A stretch of DNA of 64,000 bases from assembly GCF_016918035.1 (NCBI RefSeq), contig NZ_JAERWK010000010.1, positions 248,001-312,000 of the forward strand, in the 5' to 3' direction. This DNA comes from Nakamurella leprariae (GTDB lineage Bacteria > Actinomycetota > Actinomycetes > Mycobacteriales > Nakamurellaceae). Position 1 is the stretch's first letter. Each line of letters starts with the position of its first letter. The position numbers were made by a program, and so were the translations under genes. Under the pieces are notes generated by a model. The model saw only the letters and a program-made list of their open reading frames with translations, was not told the DNA's origin and did not search any database. Shown one piece after another: positions 28,904 to 36,939 of the stretch.

Positions 28904-30106
28904 ATGACGGTCGTCGACGCGGTGGTGCTGGCCATGCTGCTGCTGGCGGCCATCTCCGGCTTCCGGCAGGGCCTGATCACCGCGACCCTGACCCTGGTCG
29001 GCGCGATCGGCGGCGCGGTCCTGGCGTTGTGGCTCTCGCCGTCGGCGGTGGCGCTGGTCGACGACACCGCCGCCCGGCTGGCCATCGCCATCGCCTGCGT
29101 GGTGCTCGGTGTGGGCCTGGGCGAGCTGCTCGGCGGGGCCATCGGCCGCCGGTTGTCCGACCGGATCACCTGGCGTCCCGCCGTCGCGGTCGAACGGGTC
29201 CTCGGTCTGGTCGTGCACACCCTGGCCGTCCTGGTGGTCATCTGGATGATCGCCGTGCCGTTGGCGTCGGTGCCCTACCCGTGGCTGTCGTCGGCCATCC
29301 GGTCGTCCACCGTGCTGAACGAGGTCGACCGGGCGATGCCGACGCCGGTCCGTGAGGTCTCCGACCAGCTGCGCAGCGTGTTCGACGAGTCGGGCTTCCC
29401 GGCCATCCTGGATCCGCTGGCCCCGACACCGGGGGTGGCGGTCGAGGCGCCGGACCCCGCCATGGCCGCGGATCCGGTCGTCCGAGCCGCCCGGCCGTCC
29501 GTCCTGAAGGTCCGCTCGGTCTCCGCCGGCTGTGGTCGGGGATCCACCGGCACCGGGTTCGTCATCGGGCCGGAGCGGTTGTTGACCAATGCCCACGTGG
29601 TGGCCGGGGCGTCCCAGGTCGTCGTCGAGGTGGACGAGGACTCGCTGGGCGGGCAACTGGACGCGACGGTGGTGGTCTACGACCCGGAGCGCGACCTGGC
29701 CGTCCTCGACGTCCCCGGGCTGGACCGGCCGGTGCTGCCGTTCAGTGACACGCCGGCCACCGTGGGGGCCGATGCCGTGGTGGTCGGCTACCCGCTGGAC
29801 GGCCCGTTCACGGCCACCCCGGCCCGGATCAGTGACCGGATCGCGCTGCGCGGCCCGGACATCTACCAGTCACAGACCGTGCAGCGGGACGTCTACACCG
29901 TCCGCGGGCAGGTGCGTCCGGGCAACTCCGGCGGCCCGCTGCTGGCATCGGACGGCACGGTGTACGGCGTGGTCTTCGGTGCCGCGGTCAGCGACCCGGA
30001 CGTCGGGTTCGCGCTCAGCGCGGAGGAGGTCGCCGACGTGGTGCAGGCCGGTCTGGGTGACACCTCGCCTGACGACACCGAGGCCTGCCTGCCGACCGCG
30101 GCCTGA
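28904..30106 (+). CDS. marP: Membrane serine protease MarP-like
   Basis: 400 residues: four N-terminal membrane helices (colicin V production-type, about 4-120) then a periplasmic chymotrypsin-like domain. The catalytic triad fits His231 (LLTNAHVV), Asp264 (ERDLAVL) and Ser342 (RPGNSGGP). Cys210 and a Cys near 395 (EACLP) match the disulfide that activates M. tuberculosis MarP. The protease is needed there for acid and oxidative resistance; the same role here is inferred. ATG at 28904 with no strong ribosome site; 148 bases separate it from the NUDIX gene. Confidence 0.93.
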   Translation: MTVVDAVVLAMLLLAAISGFRQGLITATLTLVGAIGGAVLALWLSPSAVALVDDTAARLAIAIACVVLGVGLGELLGGAIGRRLSDRITWRPAVAVERVLGLVVHTLAVLVVIWMIAVPLASVPYPWLSSAIRSSTVLNEVDRAMPTPVREVSDQLRSVFDESGFPAILDPLAPTPGVAVEAPDPAMAADPVVRAARPSVLKVRSVSAGCGRGSTGTGFVIGPERLLTNAHVVAGASQVVVEVDEDSLGGQLDATVVVYDPERDLAVLDVPGLDRPVLPFSDTPATVGADAVVVGYPLDGPFTATPARISDRIALRGPDIYQSQTVQRDVYTVRGQVRPGNSGGPLLASDGTVYGVVFGAAVSDPDVGFALSAEEVADVVQAGLGDTSPDDTEACLPTAA

Positions 30107-30134
30107 TCCGGTCGGGGCGGCCGGCCGGACCGCC

Positions 30135-31121
30135 TCAGCCGGCGCGGCGGACCGGAGCGCCGGCGAACTCGGCGATCAGCCGGGTCACCACGTCGGGTTG
30201 CTCCTCGGCCGGGTAGTGGCCGACGGCCGGCAGCGTGACCAGCCGGTAGTCGTCCAGGCAGTGTTCGCGGGCGTCGGCGACCAGACCCGGCGGAATGAAC
30301 GTGTCGCCGTCCCCGGCGATCTGCAACACCGGCGTCCGCAGTGGCACGGCCAGCGCCTCGCGGTGCCGCCGGCCGTCGGCCCGCCACGGCGAGCGCCCGA
30401 GCCAGGCCAGGTGCTCGACGGCGGCACCGGCGACGCCTGGGACGAGCATGGCCCGGCGCATCCGCGCCGCGGCGGTCCGGAAATCGGCCGACGCCTTCCA
30501 GGCCGGGCCGGCGCAGCTGCGCATCAGCCGTTCCACCATCAGCGCGGCTCCGGCCCGGAGCTTGCGGCGCGGCCACACCGGCACGCTGGCCCAGGTCACC
30601 AGGCGACCGGCCCGGCCGGCGCGCAGCGGGTGCGTGGCCAGCGACGCCGGGTGTGGCGCGGCGACGGCCACCACGCCGCGCACCTGGTCGGGGTGCAGCA
30701 CGGCGGTGTTGAAGGCGGTGAGCCCGCCGTACCCGTGGCCGACCAGGATGGCCGAGCGCTCGCCGCAGGCCCGGATGAGGCCGGCCACGTCGGCCGCCTG
30801 GGTGGCGGCGTCGTACCCCCGCGGCGTCTTGTCGCTGTCGCCGTAGCCGCGCAGGTCGGGAGCCAGCACCCGGAACCCGGACGCCGGCAGATCGGCCAGT
30901 TGGTGCCGCCACGACCACCAGTACTGCGCGAAGCCGTGCAGCAGCACGACCAGCGGGCCGTGACCGGCCTCGACGACGTGCAGCCGGATGCCGTTGGCGC
31001 TGACGTCCCGGTGCCTCCACGGGCCGTCCTCGCGCAGTTCCGGGAACCGCAGCTGGTCCGGTGGACCTGCGGTGGCCGGCTGCGACTCGGCGCCATCGCC
31101 GGCCGCGGCGGCGCCGGTCAG
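30135..31121 (-). CDS. Alpha/beta hydrolase, EphE-like, with missing nucleophile and CTG start
   Basis: 328 residues with the full fold: oxyanion LLHGFAQYWWSWR near 60-72, LAPDLRGYGDSDKTPRGYD near 86-104, acid candidate GDGDTFIPPG and His in LPAVGHYPAEEQP. The nucleophile elbow reads GHGYGG (128-133), so the usual Asp/Ser/Cys at the third place is Gly130, and epoxide hydrolase chemistry is doubtful. No ATG, GTG or TTG is available before the conserved part. A CTG at 31121 overlaps the upstream stop (CTGA) exactly as ATG/GTG starts do elsewhere in the window, so I take it as the start. It corresponds by position to Rv3670 (ephE). Confidence 0.8.
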   Translation of the reverse strand: MTGAAAAGDGAESQPATAGPPDQLRFPELREDGPWRHRDVSANGIRLHVVEAGHGPLVVLLHGFAQYWWSWRHQLADLPASGFRVLAPDLRGYGDSDKTPRGYDAATQAADVAGLIRACGERSAILVGHGYGGLTAFNTAVLHPDQVRGVVAVAAPHPASLATHPLRAGRAGRLVTWASVPVWPRRKLRAGAALMVERLMRSCAGPAWKASADFRTAAARMRRAMLVPGVAGAAVEHLAWLGRSPWRADGRRHREALAVPLRTPVLQIAGDGDTFIPPGLVADAREHCLDDYRLVTLPAVGHYPAEEQPDVVTRLIAEFAGAPVRRAG

Positions 31122-31678
31122 TGGCGCGGCAGGGTCGGGGCCGTGACCACGCCCTGCGTCGCGGTCTCGGGGTGCTGGGTGGCCGCCATCTTCAGCGTGC
31201 TGGCGGTCTTGTTCAGCTCCGCGATGGTCTTCTCCGGCTTCTTGATCTGCTTGACCTTGCGGTATCCCAGCAGGGCGCAGACGCCGGCCATCAGCAGCAT
31301 GGCCACGAAGACGATGGTGAAGGCCAGCCAGCGCCACAGCCAGATCGACAGGATCTCGCCGACCATGAACCAGAAGAAGAAGAGCGAGAAGACACCGATG
31401 GCGGCGGCGAGGCCGAAGAAGATGCCGCCGCGCATGCCGGTCTTGACCGTCTCGGTGATCTCCATCTTGGCCAGCTCGATCTCCGAGCGGACCAGCGTGG
31501 AGACGTGTTCGGTGGCCTGCTTGACCAGGGTGCCCATCGACGCCGAGCGGTCCACGTCGGGTTCCGTGACCAACGGGATGGCGGCGTTCGCCGCGCCGGG
31601 GACGGTGTACCGGTTCGGCGAGGTGGGGGTGCCGGAGATCGTCACGTACGGCTCCTGGTTCGCTGTCGATCGAGTCAC
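31118..31678 (-). CDS. Phage holin superfamily III-like membrane protein
   Basis: 186 residues: a soluble start, an amphipathic helix ATEHVSTLVRSEIELAKMEI (about 54-73), two membrane helices around 82-105 and 112-138, then a Lys-rich tail with KVKQIKKPEKTIAELNKTAS. This is the actinobacterial holin-superfamily protein found next to ephE (Rv3669). The holin name reflects similarity only; no lytic role is implied. GTG start at 31678. Its end overlaps the EphE-like gene start. Confidence 0.82.
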   Translation of the reverse strand: MTRSTANQEPYVTISGTPTSPNRYTVPGAANAAIPLVTEPDVDRSASMGTLVKQATEHVSTLVRSEIELAKMEITETVKTGMRGGIFFGLAAAIGVFSLFFFWFMVGEILSIWLWRWLAFTIVFVAMLLMAGVCALLGYRKVKQIKKPEKTIAELNKTASTLKMAATQHPETATQGVVTAPTLPRH

Positions 31679-31795
31679 GGCTCGGGCTCAGCCGATCGAG
31701 AGTCATCGTGCCACGGCGACGGCCGGGTTCCGACGGTCAGGTCCGCCGGGCGTGCCGGGTGCGGAACGCCCGGCCGTCCACACCCACAGGCGGCC

Positions 31796-31828
31796 GGGCG
31801 TCCACGCCGGGACCGCCCGTGGGCGCCC
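31796..31828 (-). terminator. Terminator after acetyl-CoA synthetase
   Basis: GGGCGTCCACG (31796-31806) pairs with CGTGGGCGCCC (31818-31828) with one G-U pair, 10 bases after the acs stop. Confidence 0.6.
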
Positions 31829-31838
31829 CATCTCGGCG

Positions 31839-33866
31839 TCAGTCCGCCGAGCCCGCGGACAGTCCCGAGCTGATCAGGTTCATCACCGACGAGTCCTGCA
31901 GGGTGGTCACGTCGCCCAGGTCGCGGTTCTCGGCGACGTCCCGCAGCAGCCGGCGCATGATCTTGCCTGAGCGGGTCTTGGGCAGCTCCGGGACGACCAT
32001 GATCTGACGCGGTCGGGCGATGGGCCCGATCTCCTTGGCCACGTGGCCGCGCAGCTCCTTGATGAGGGCCTCGCCGTCGGCCCCGTCGCCGCCGGTGGCA
32101 CTGGCCCGGAGGATGACGAAGGCGACGATGCCCTGCCCGGTCATCGGGTCGGAGGCGCCGACCACGGCGGCCTCGGCCACCGCCGGGTGCGAGACCAGTG
32201 CCGACTCCACCTCGGTGGTCGAGATCCGGTGGCCGGACACGTTCATGACGTCGTCGACCCGGCCGAGCAGCCAGAGCGCGCCGTCGTCGTCGTACTTGGC
32301 GCCGTCGCCGGCGAAGTAGTAGCCCTGCGCGGCGAACCGGGCCCAGTAGGTGTCCCGGAACCGCTCGTCGTCGCCCCAGATGGTGCGCAGCATCGACGGC
32401 CACGGCTGGTCGACCACCAGGTAGCCGCCCTGACCGTGACCCACCGGGACCCCGTCGTCGTTGACGATGGTGGCGCTGATGCCGGGCAGCGGGCGCATGG
32501 CCGAGCCGGGCTTGGCCGCGGTCACGCCGGGCAGCGGGGCGATCATGATGGCGCCGGTCTCGGTCTGCCACCAGGTGTCCACGATGGGGCAGTGGTTCTT
32601 GCCGATGACCTCGCGGTACCACATCCAGGCCTCGGGGTTGATCGGCTCACCCACGCTGCCCAGCACCCGCAGCGAGGACAGGTCGTACTTGGCGGGGATG
32701 TCCGCGCCCCACTTCATGAAGGTGCGGATCAGCGTGGGCGCCGTGTAGTAGATGGTGACGCCGTACTTGTCGATGATCTCCCAGTGCCGGCCCTCGTGTG
32801 GGGTGTTCGGCGTGCCCTCGTAGACGACCTGGGTGACGCGGTTGGCCAACGGTCCGTAGACGATGTACGAGTGGCCGGTGACCCAGCCGATGTCCGCGGT
32901 GCACCAGTAGACGTCGGTGTCGGGCTTGTGGTCGAACACGGCGTGGTGCGTCCACGAGGCCTGGGTCAGGTAGCCCCCCGAGGTGTGCAGGATCCCCTTC
33001 GGTTTCCCGGTGGTGCCCGAGGTGTAGAGGATGAACAGCGGCTGCTCGGCCGGGAACGCCTCGGGGGTGTGCTGCTCGGACTGCTGGTCGACCAGCTCGT
33101 GCCACCACACGTCCTTGTCCGACCAGGCCACCTCGGTACCGGTGCGCCGGACCACCACCACGTGCTCGACGGGTGAGTCGGCGGCGGCGACCGCCTCGTC
33201 GACGGCGGCCTTGAGCGGAGCCGGGGTGCCGCGGCGGTACTGCCCGTCGCTGGTGATCACCACGCGAGCGCTGGCGTCGGCGATGCGGGTGCGCAGCGCC
33301 TCGGCCGAGAACCCGCCGAAGATCACCGAGTGGGCCAGCCCGAGCCGGGCGCAGGCCAGCATCGAGACGATGGCCTCGGGGATCATCGGCAGGTAGATGG
33401 CCACCCGGTCGCCGGCCTGCAGCCCCAGCGAGGTCAGCGCATTGGCTGCCTTGCTCACCTCGCGCAGCAGGTCGGCGTAGGTCAGGTCGCGGCTGTCGCC
33501 GGGCTCGCCCTCCCAGTGGATGGCCACCTGGTCGCCGTGGCCCGACTCGACGTGCCGGTCCACACAGTTCACCGCCACGTTCAAGGTGCCGTCGGCGAAC
33601 CACCTGGCGTGCGGCGCGTCGCTCCAGTCCAGCACGGTGGAGAACGGCGTGGCCCAGGTCAGCCGGCGCGCCTGCTCGGCCCAGAACGCCTCCGGATCAG
33701 CCGCCGCCCGGTCGTAGCCCTCCGCCCGCACGTTCGCCGCTGCGGCGAACGCCTCCGACGGCGGGAACGTGCGGTGCTCCGCGGAGAGGTTGTCCAGGGC
33801 CTGCCCGCTCCCGCCTGCTCCGTCGGGCTGTTCGGCGCTGGTCGCGGTGCTTCCGGTCTGGCTCAC
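31839..33866 (-). CDS. acs: Acetyl-CoA synthetase
   Basis: 675 residues. Activates acetate to acetyl-AMP and acetyl-CoA. Signature motifs: YTSGTTGKPKGILHT near 284-298, the WWQTETG adenine motif, YFAGDGAKYDDDG and the hinge LGRVDDVMNVSGHRIST, and TRSGKIMRR near 630, whose Lys is the site controlled by acetylation in this family. Start at 33866 has GGAGGACCC just upstream. A -10 (TACGGT) about 110 bases ahead implies a sizeable 5' leader. Confidence 0.96.
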   Translation of the reverse strand: MSQTGSTATSAEQPDGAGGSGQALDNLSAEHRTFPPSEAFAAAANVRAEGYDRAAADPEAFWAEQARRLTWATPFSTVLDWSDAPHARWFADGTLNVAVNCVDRHVESGHGDQVAIHWEGEPGDSRDLTYADLLREVSKAANALTSLGLQAGDRVAIYLPMIPEAIVSMLACARLGLAHSVIFGGFSAEALRTRIADASARVVITSDGQYRRGTPAPLKAAVDEAVAAADSPVEHVVVVRRTGTEVAWSDKDVWWHELVDQQSEQHTPEAFPAEQPLFILYTSGTTGKPKGILHTSGGYLTQASWTHHAVFDHKPDTDVYWCTADIGWVTGHSYIVYGPLANRVTQVVYEGTPNTPHEGRHWEIIDKYGVTIYYTAPTLIRTFMKWGADIPAKYDLSSLRVLGSVGEPINPEAWMWYREVIGKNHCPIVDTWWQTETGAIMIAPLPGVTAAKPGSAMRPLPGISATIVNDDGVPVGHGQGGYLVVDQPWPSMLRTIWGDDERFRDTYWARFAAQGYYFAGDGAKYDDDGALWLLGRVDDVMNVSGHRISTTEVESALVSHPAVAEAAVVGASDPMTGQGIVAFVILRASATGGDGADGEALIKELRGHVAKEIGPIARPRQIMVVPELPKTRSGKIMRRLLRDVAENRDLGDVTTLQDSSVMNLISSGLSAGSAD

Positions 33867-33975
33867 GGGTCCTCCGTCGTTGAGATCGACGCTGATCGGC
33901 TGCGCGGCACCCGCCCCGACCCGACATGCGCCGGCCTGGGCGCCCGGTCACCGGCGGAACGGTCCGTTCGCAGCG

Positions 33976-34001
33976 ACCGTAGCGCGACCGTCCGACGGTC
34001 G
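33976..34001 (-). promoter_or_regulatory. acs promoter -10 with adjacent palindrome
   Basis: TACGGT on the minus strand (33976-33981) is followed, toward the -35 side, by CGACCGTC-C-GACGGTCG (33985-34001), a perfect 8+8 palindrome occupying the spacer of the acs promoter. This is a good place for a repressor; the protein is unknown. Confidence 0.45.
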
Positions 34002-34047
34002 GCACGGCGACCGCACCGGGTCGTCCGGTCGTGCGCCGAGCGCTGGC

Positions 34048-34053
34048 TACTGT
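34048..34053 (+). promoter_or_regulatory. -10 box for leaderless transcription of the 34060 gene
   Basis: TACTGT ends six bases before the ATG at 34060. Confidence 0.55.
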
Positions 34054-34059
34054 GCGCAG

Positions 34060-34830
34060 ATGCGGACACAGGACGGCACCGGCGGCGCAGGACCGCCCTC
34101 CGGTCCGACCGCGCTGCTCACGTTCCCGGGCGTGGCCGAGCAGATCGAGCGGGTGCAGCAGGCGGCGGCGGACCTGGCTCGGCACCCGGTCAACCGGCGG
34201 GGCTGGCCGAGGACGGCGGCCGCCGCGTCCATCCGGGCGGCGCGGGCGTCGTCGCTGCTCGACGGCGGTTCCGGGGACCTGACCGGCGCGACCGTGCAGG
34301 ACCCGGTGCTGGCCGGCGCGCTGCGGGTGGCGGCCGAGCAGGGTGCCCTGGCCACCGTGTGGCGTCGGGCGCCGTTGCAGGCGCTCGCCCGGATGCACGC
34401 GCTGGCGGCCGCGGACCTCGCGCCGGCCGAGTCGCTGGGGCGACCGCGGGCGGATCCGGGCGTGCAGGTCCGGTTGCGCCGGTTGGCCGACCTGGTGGCC
34501 GCACGGACGGTCCCGGCCCCGGTGCTGGTCGCGGTCGTGCACGGCGAACTGCTCGCGTGCGAACCGTTCGGGACGGTCGACGGGGTGGTGGCGCGCGCGG
34601 CGGCCCGGGTGGCCGGGATCGCCGCCGACCTCGACCCCAAGGGGCTGGCGGTGCCCGAGTCCGGGCAGCTGGCCCGCCGGACCGAGTACGCCGCCGCTGC
34701 CGCCGGGTGGCGCGCGGGCACGTCGGTCGGGGTCGCCCGCTGGCTGTCCGTGGTGACCCAGGCGTGGCTGGACGGCGCTCGTGAGGGCACCGCCATCGCC
34801 GACGCCCTGGCCGGGGCCTCGTCCAGCTGA
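34060..34830 (+). CDS. Conserved actinobacterial protein next to the Tad locus, function not recognised
   Basis: 256 residues, almost entirely Ala/Leu/Arg-rich helices. Segments such as NRRGWPRTAAAASIRAARAS and LQALARMHALAAADLAP loosely recall the N-terminal helices of Fic-type proteins, but no HxFx(D/E)GN Fic motif occurs, so I do not assign that function. No membrane helix and no cysteine-rich part. A protein of this length sits beside the ssd-tad genes in other actinobacteria (Rv3662c place), so a link to the pilus or septum gene cluster is possible but unproved. Confidence 0.72.
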   Translation: MRTQDGTGGAGPPSGPTALLTFPGVAEQIERVQQAAADLARHPVNRRGWPRTAAAASIRAARASSLLDGGSGDLTGATVQDPVLAGALRVAAEQGALATVWRRAPLQALARMHALAAADLAPAESLGRPRADPGVQVRLRRLADLVAARTVPAPVLVAVVHGELLACEPFGTVDGVVARAAARVAGIAADLDPKGLAVPESGQLARRTEYAAAAAGWRAGTSVGVARWLSVVTQAWLDGAREGTAIADALAGASSS

Positions 34831-35472
34831 TTAGCGACGGACACGCGGACGGGGCTCCGCGACCGCCACCGGACGGGGTCGGCGTGGATCGCGATCGGGT
34901 GATCTTCGCGGCCACCGATGAGTCGTCATCTGCGCTTCGCGAACCGGACACGTGTCGTTCATCACCATGGCCGAGGCGTCACCGGACGCGTGTCGACCCA
35001 GCGGCAACGCCCGGAACAGTCCGCGACGACGCCCCGGTCGTCCCGCCCCGGCGCCGATCGCGCCACCACGCGTCCGGAGCGGCCGGCTCCGACGGGGATG
35101 CCCGGAAGCGGTCCGCGGTGCTGTCCGCGGACCGGAGGCCACCGGATCGCCGCTGGTGACACCGTCGCTGAGCTGCGGCGATGATCATCCGGGGCGACCG
35201 GCGCGGGCATCCCGGGTGGGTGTGCGGGTCGCGACGGCCGTCGCCGAGCGCCCTCGACGGCCCGTCGACCGATGGTCGGCGGCCACACGTCACCGGCCGG
35301 GGGACCGGGGATGTGTGGGCAGTGATCGACGAACACCCGACCGGGAGACGGATCACCCGTCCGAGATGCAACGGCCCGTCGAACGACCCGAATGGGTCAC
35401 CGACCGTTGATCGGAGCCGGTGACAGCGCCGCGCCGCCGTCCTGGTTGATGACGAACGACCCTGGTCGGCGC
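34831..35472. other. 640-base stretch without a supported gene
   Basis: Several open frames cross this region but all are Arg/Pro-rich and look like GC-driven noise. One perfect palindrome, GATGATCATC (35180-35189), is present. No tRNA-like or known riboswitch structure was seen. Mycobacteria carry a HAD phosphatase-like gene (Rv3661) around this place; no trace of it was found. Confidence 0.5.
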
Positions 35473-35478
35473 TACAGT
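35473..35478 (+). promoter_or_regulatory. -10 box of 6C RNA
   Basis: TACAGT, five bases before the first hairpin of the RNA. TTGATG (35446-35451) may be the -35, though the 21-base spacer is long. Confidence 0.55.
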
Positions 35479-35483
35479 GAGTA

Positions 35484-35592
35484 GGTCGGTTTCCACCCCC
35501 CCGGAACCGACCTCCGGTTCAGCTCAACCCCCCGGAGCTGAACCCCCGCGGCCCCCGCCCTCCCCCCTGGCGGGGGCCGCGCCTTTTCTTCC
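35484..35592 (+). ncRNA. 6C RNA (actinobacterial small RNA, B11-like)
   Basis: Three consecutive hairpins define it. Hairpin 1 (35484-35512) has a GGTCGGTTTCC/GGAACCGACC stem and seven C in the loop. Hairpin 2 (35516-35544) has GGTTCAGCTC/GAGCTGAACC and six C in the loop. Hairpin 3 (35547-35581) is a perfect 13-bp stem CGCGGCCCCCGCC/GGCGGGGGCCGCG followed by CCTTTTCTT, an intrinsic terminator. Two stem-loops with at least six cytosines are the definition of 6C RNA. In M. tuberculosis the same RNA (B11) lies upstream of Rv3660c, as here upstream of ssd. C-rich loops bind G-rich ribosome sites of target mRNAs. Unusually, the terminator loop also has six C. Confidence 0.92.
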
Positions 35593-35654
35593 TCCGCTCG
35601 CCGCCCGTGTGGTTCCGGGCTTCGGATGCTTCCACGTGCCGGCCGGATCGCCGG

Positions 35655-35685
35655 TTGTCCCCATGGCTGCCGGCTGTCCACATGG
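35655..35685 (+). promoter_or_regulatory. Tandem YTGTCCMCATG pair upstream of ssd
   Basis: TTGTCCCCATGG and CTGTCCACATGG start 19 bases apart on the same strand, about 100 bases before the ssd start. The second contains TGTCCACA, most of the actinobacterial DnaA box. The same motif recurs as a pair before flp (39737). Confidence 0.5.
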
Positions 35686-35781
35686 TGCCCTGGCCCGTGG
35701 CCATCTCCGTCCCGCTGCCGGTCCGATGGCGGTGAGCCCACGGTGGGCCGCGGCCGGAAGGCCTTCCCGGTGGGAGGGACA

Positions 35782-36939
35782 GTGCTCGATGACGACGGGA
35801 CCGCCAGTGGACCGCGCGGACCGGCGCGGCCGGACGGACCAGATGCCAGTGCGGCCGGTCCACGCCCGCTGATCGTCACCGACGACGAGCTGGTGCTCGA
35901 CGACCTGCTCCGGGTGGCCGCGGCCGCCGGTGTGGACGTCGACCACCAGACGGCGCCGGGAACGCCGGCCACCTGGCGCGCGGCGCCGGTGGTGTTCGTC
36001 GACGCCGCGGCCGCCGGACGGATGGTCGCCGCAGGTCTGCCCCGCCGGCCCGCGGTGATCGCCGTGGCCGCCCAGCCGCCGGACGACCAGCAGTGGCACC
36101 ACTGTCTGCAACTCGGGGTCGAGCAGGTGATCGAGCTGGACACCGGCGCCCGGGCCGACCAGCAGCTGCTCACCCTGTTCGCCGAGTCGGCCCGGCCCGG
36201 CAGCGGCGACGGACGCACGGTCGCGGTGATCGGTGGCTGCGGCGGCGCGGGAGCGTCCGTCCTCGCCGTGGCGATCGCGGTGGCATCGGTCCGGGAGCGC
36301 TGGCCGACCCTGCTGGTCGACTGCGACCCGGGCGGCGCCGGGCTGGACGTGCTCACCGGAGTGGAGTCGGCGTCCGGCCTCCGCTGGGACGACATCCGGG
36401 TGACGCACGGGACCGTGTCGACCTCGGCGATCCGCGCAGCGGTGCCGGCGGCCGTGGTCGGCCGGGACCGCCTGCCGGTGCTGTGCCCGGATCGGGACCG
36501 CCCGGTGCCGGTGGACCCCGACGCGGTCGCCGCCGTCCTGGCCGCGGGCCGCCGGACCGGGGGTGTGACGGTGGTGGACGTCCCCCGGTGCGAGGACCCG
36601 GCCGGGGAGCGGGTGCTGGCCCTGGCTGACCTGGTGGTGCTGATGGTGCCGTCCGACGTCCGGGCCACCTACGCGGCACGGCGGCTGCTGCCGCGCCTGC
36701 AGCGGGCCACCGACCGGGCCGGGGTGGTGGTGCGCGGACCGGCTCCCGGCAGCATCACCGCATCGGAGGTCGTCGACGCGCTCGGGCTGCCGCTGCTCGG
36801 CACCATCCGCGCGCTGCCCCTGCTGGGTCGCGACCTGGACCACGCGCGACTGCCCGGCGCCGATCCCGGGGCGCCGCTGGGCCGGGTGGCCCGGGCGCTG
36901 GTCCAGATGCTGGTCGGCGACGGGACGGCCCAGCCGTGA
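35782..36939 (+). CDS. ssd: Septum-site determining/CpaE-like protein of the Tad locus
   Basis: 385 residues. N-terminal receiver-like domain (LIVTDDELVLDDLLRVAAAAG near 34-54) and a C-terminal MinD/ParA-like domain. The P-loop region reads VIGGCGGAGASVLAVAIAVA near 151-170, where the lysines of a functional GKGGVGKT are absent, as in Ssd/TadZ proteins. It probably positions the pilus machinery and affects septum placement. GTG at 35782 has GTGGGAGGGAC just before it; longer in-frame readings would run into 6C RNA. The stop overlaps tadA (GTGA). Confidence 0.88.
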   Translation: MLDDDGTASGPRGPARPDGPDASAAGPRPLIVTDDELVLDDLLRVAAAAGVDVDHQTAPGTPATWRAAPVVFVDAAAAGRMVAAGLPRRPAVIAVAAQPPDDQQWHHCLQLGVEQVIELDTGARADQQLLTLFAESARPGSGDGRTVAVIGGCGGAGASVLAVAIAVASVRERWPTLLVDCDPGGAGLDVLTGVESASGLRWDDIRVTHGTVSTSAIRAAVPAAVVGRDRLPVLCPDRDRPVPVDPDAVAAVLAAGRRTGGVTVVDVPRCEDPAGERVLALADLVVLMVPSDVRATYAARRLLPRLQRATDRAGVVVRGPAPGSITASEVVDALGLPLLGTIRALPLLGRDLDHARLPGADPGAPLGRVARALVQMLVGDGTAQP

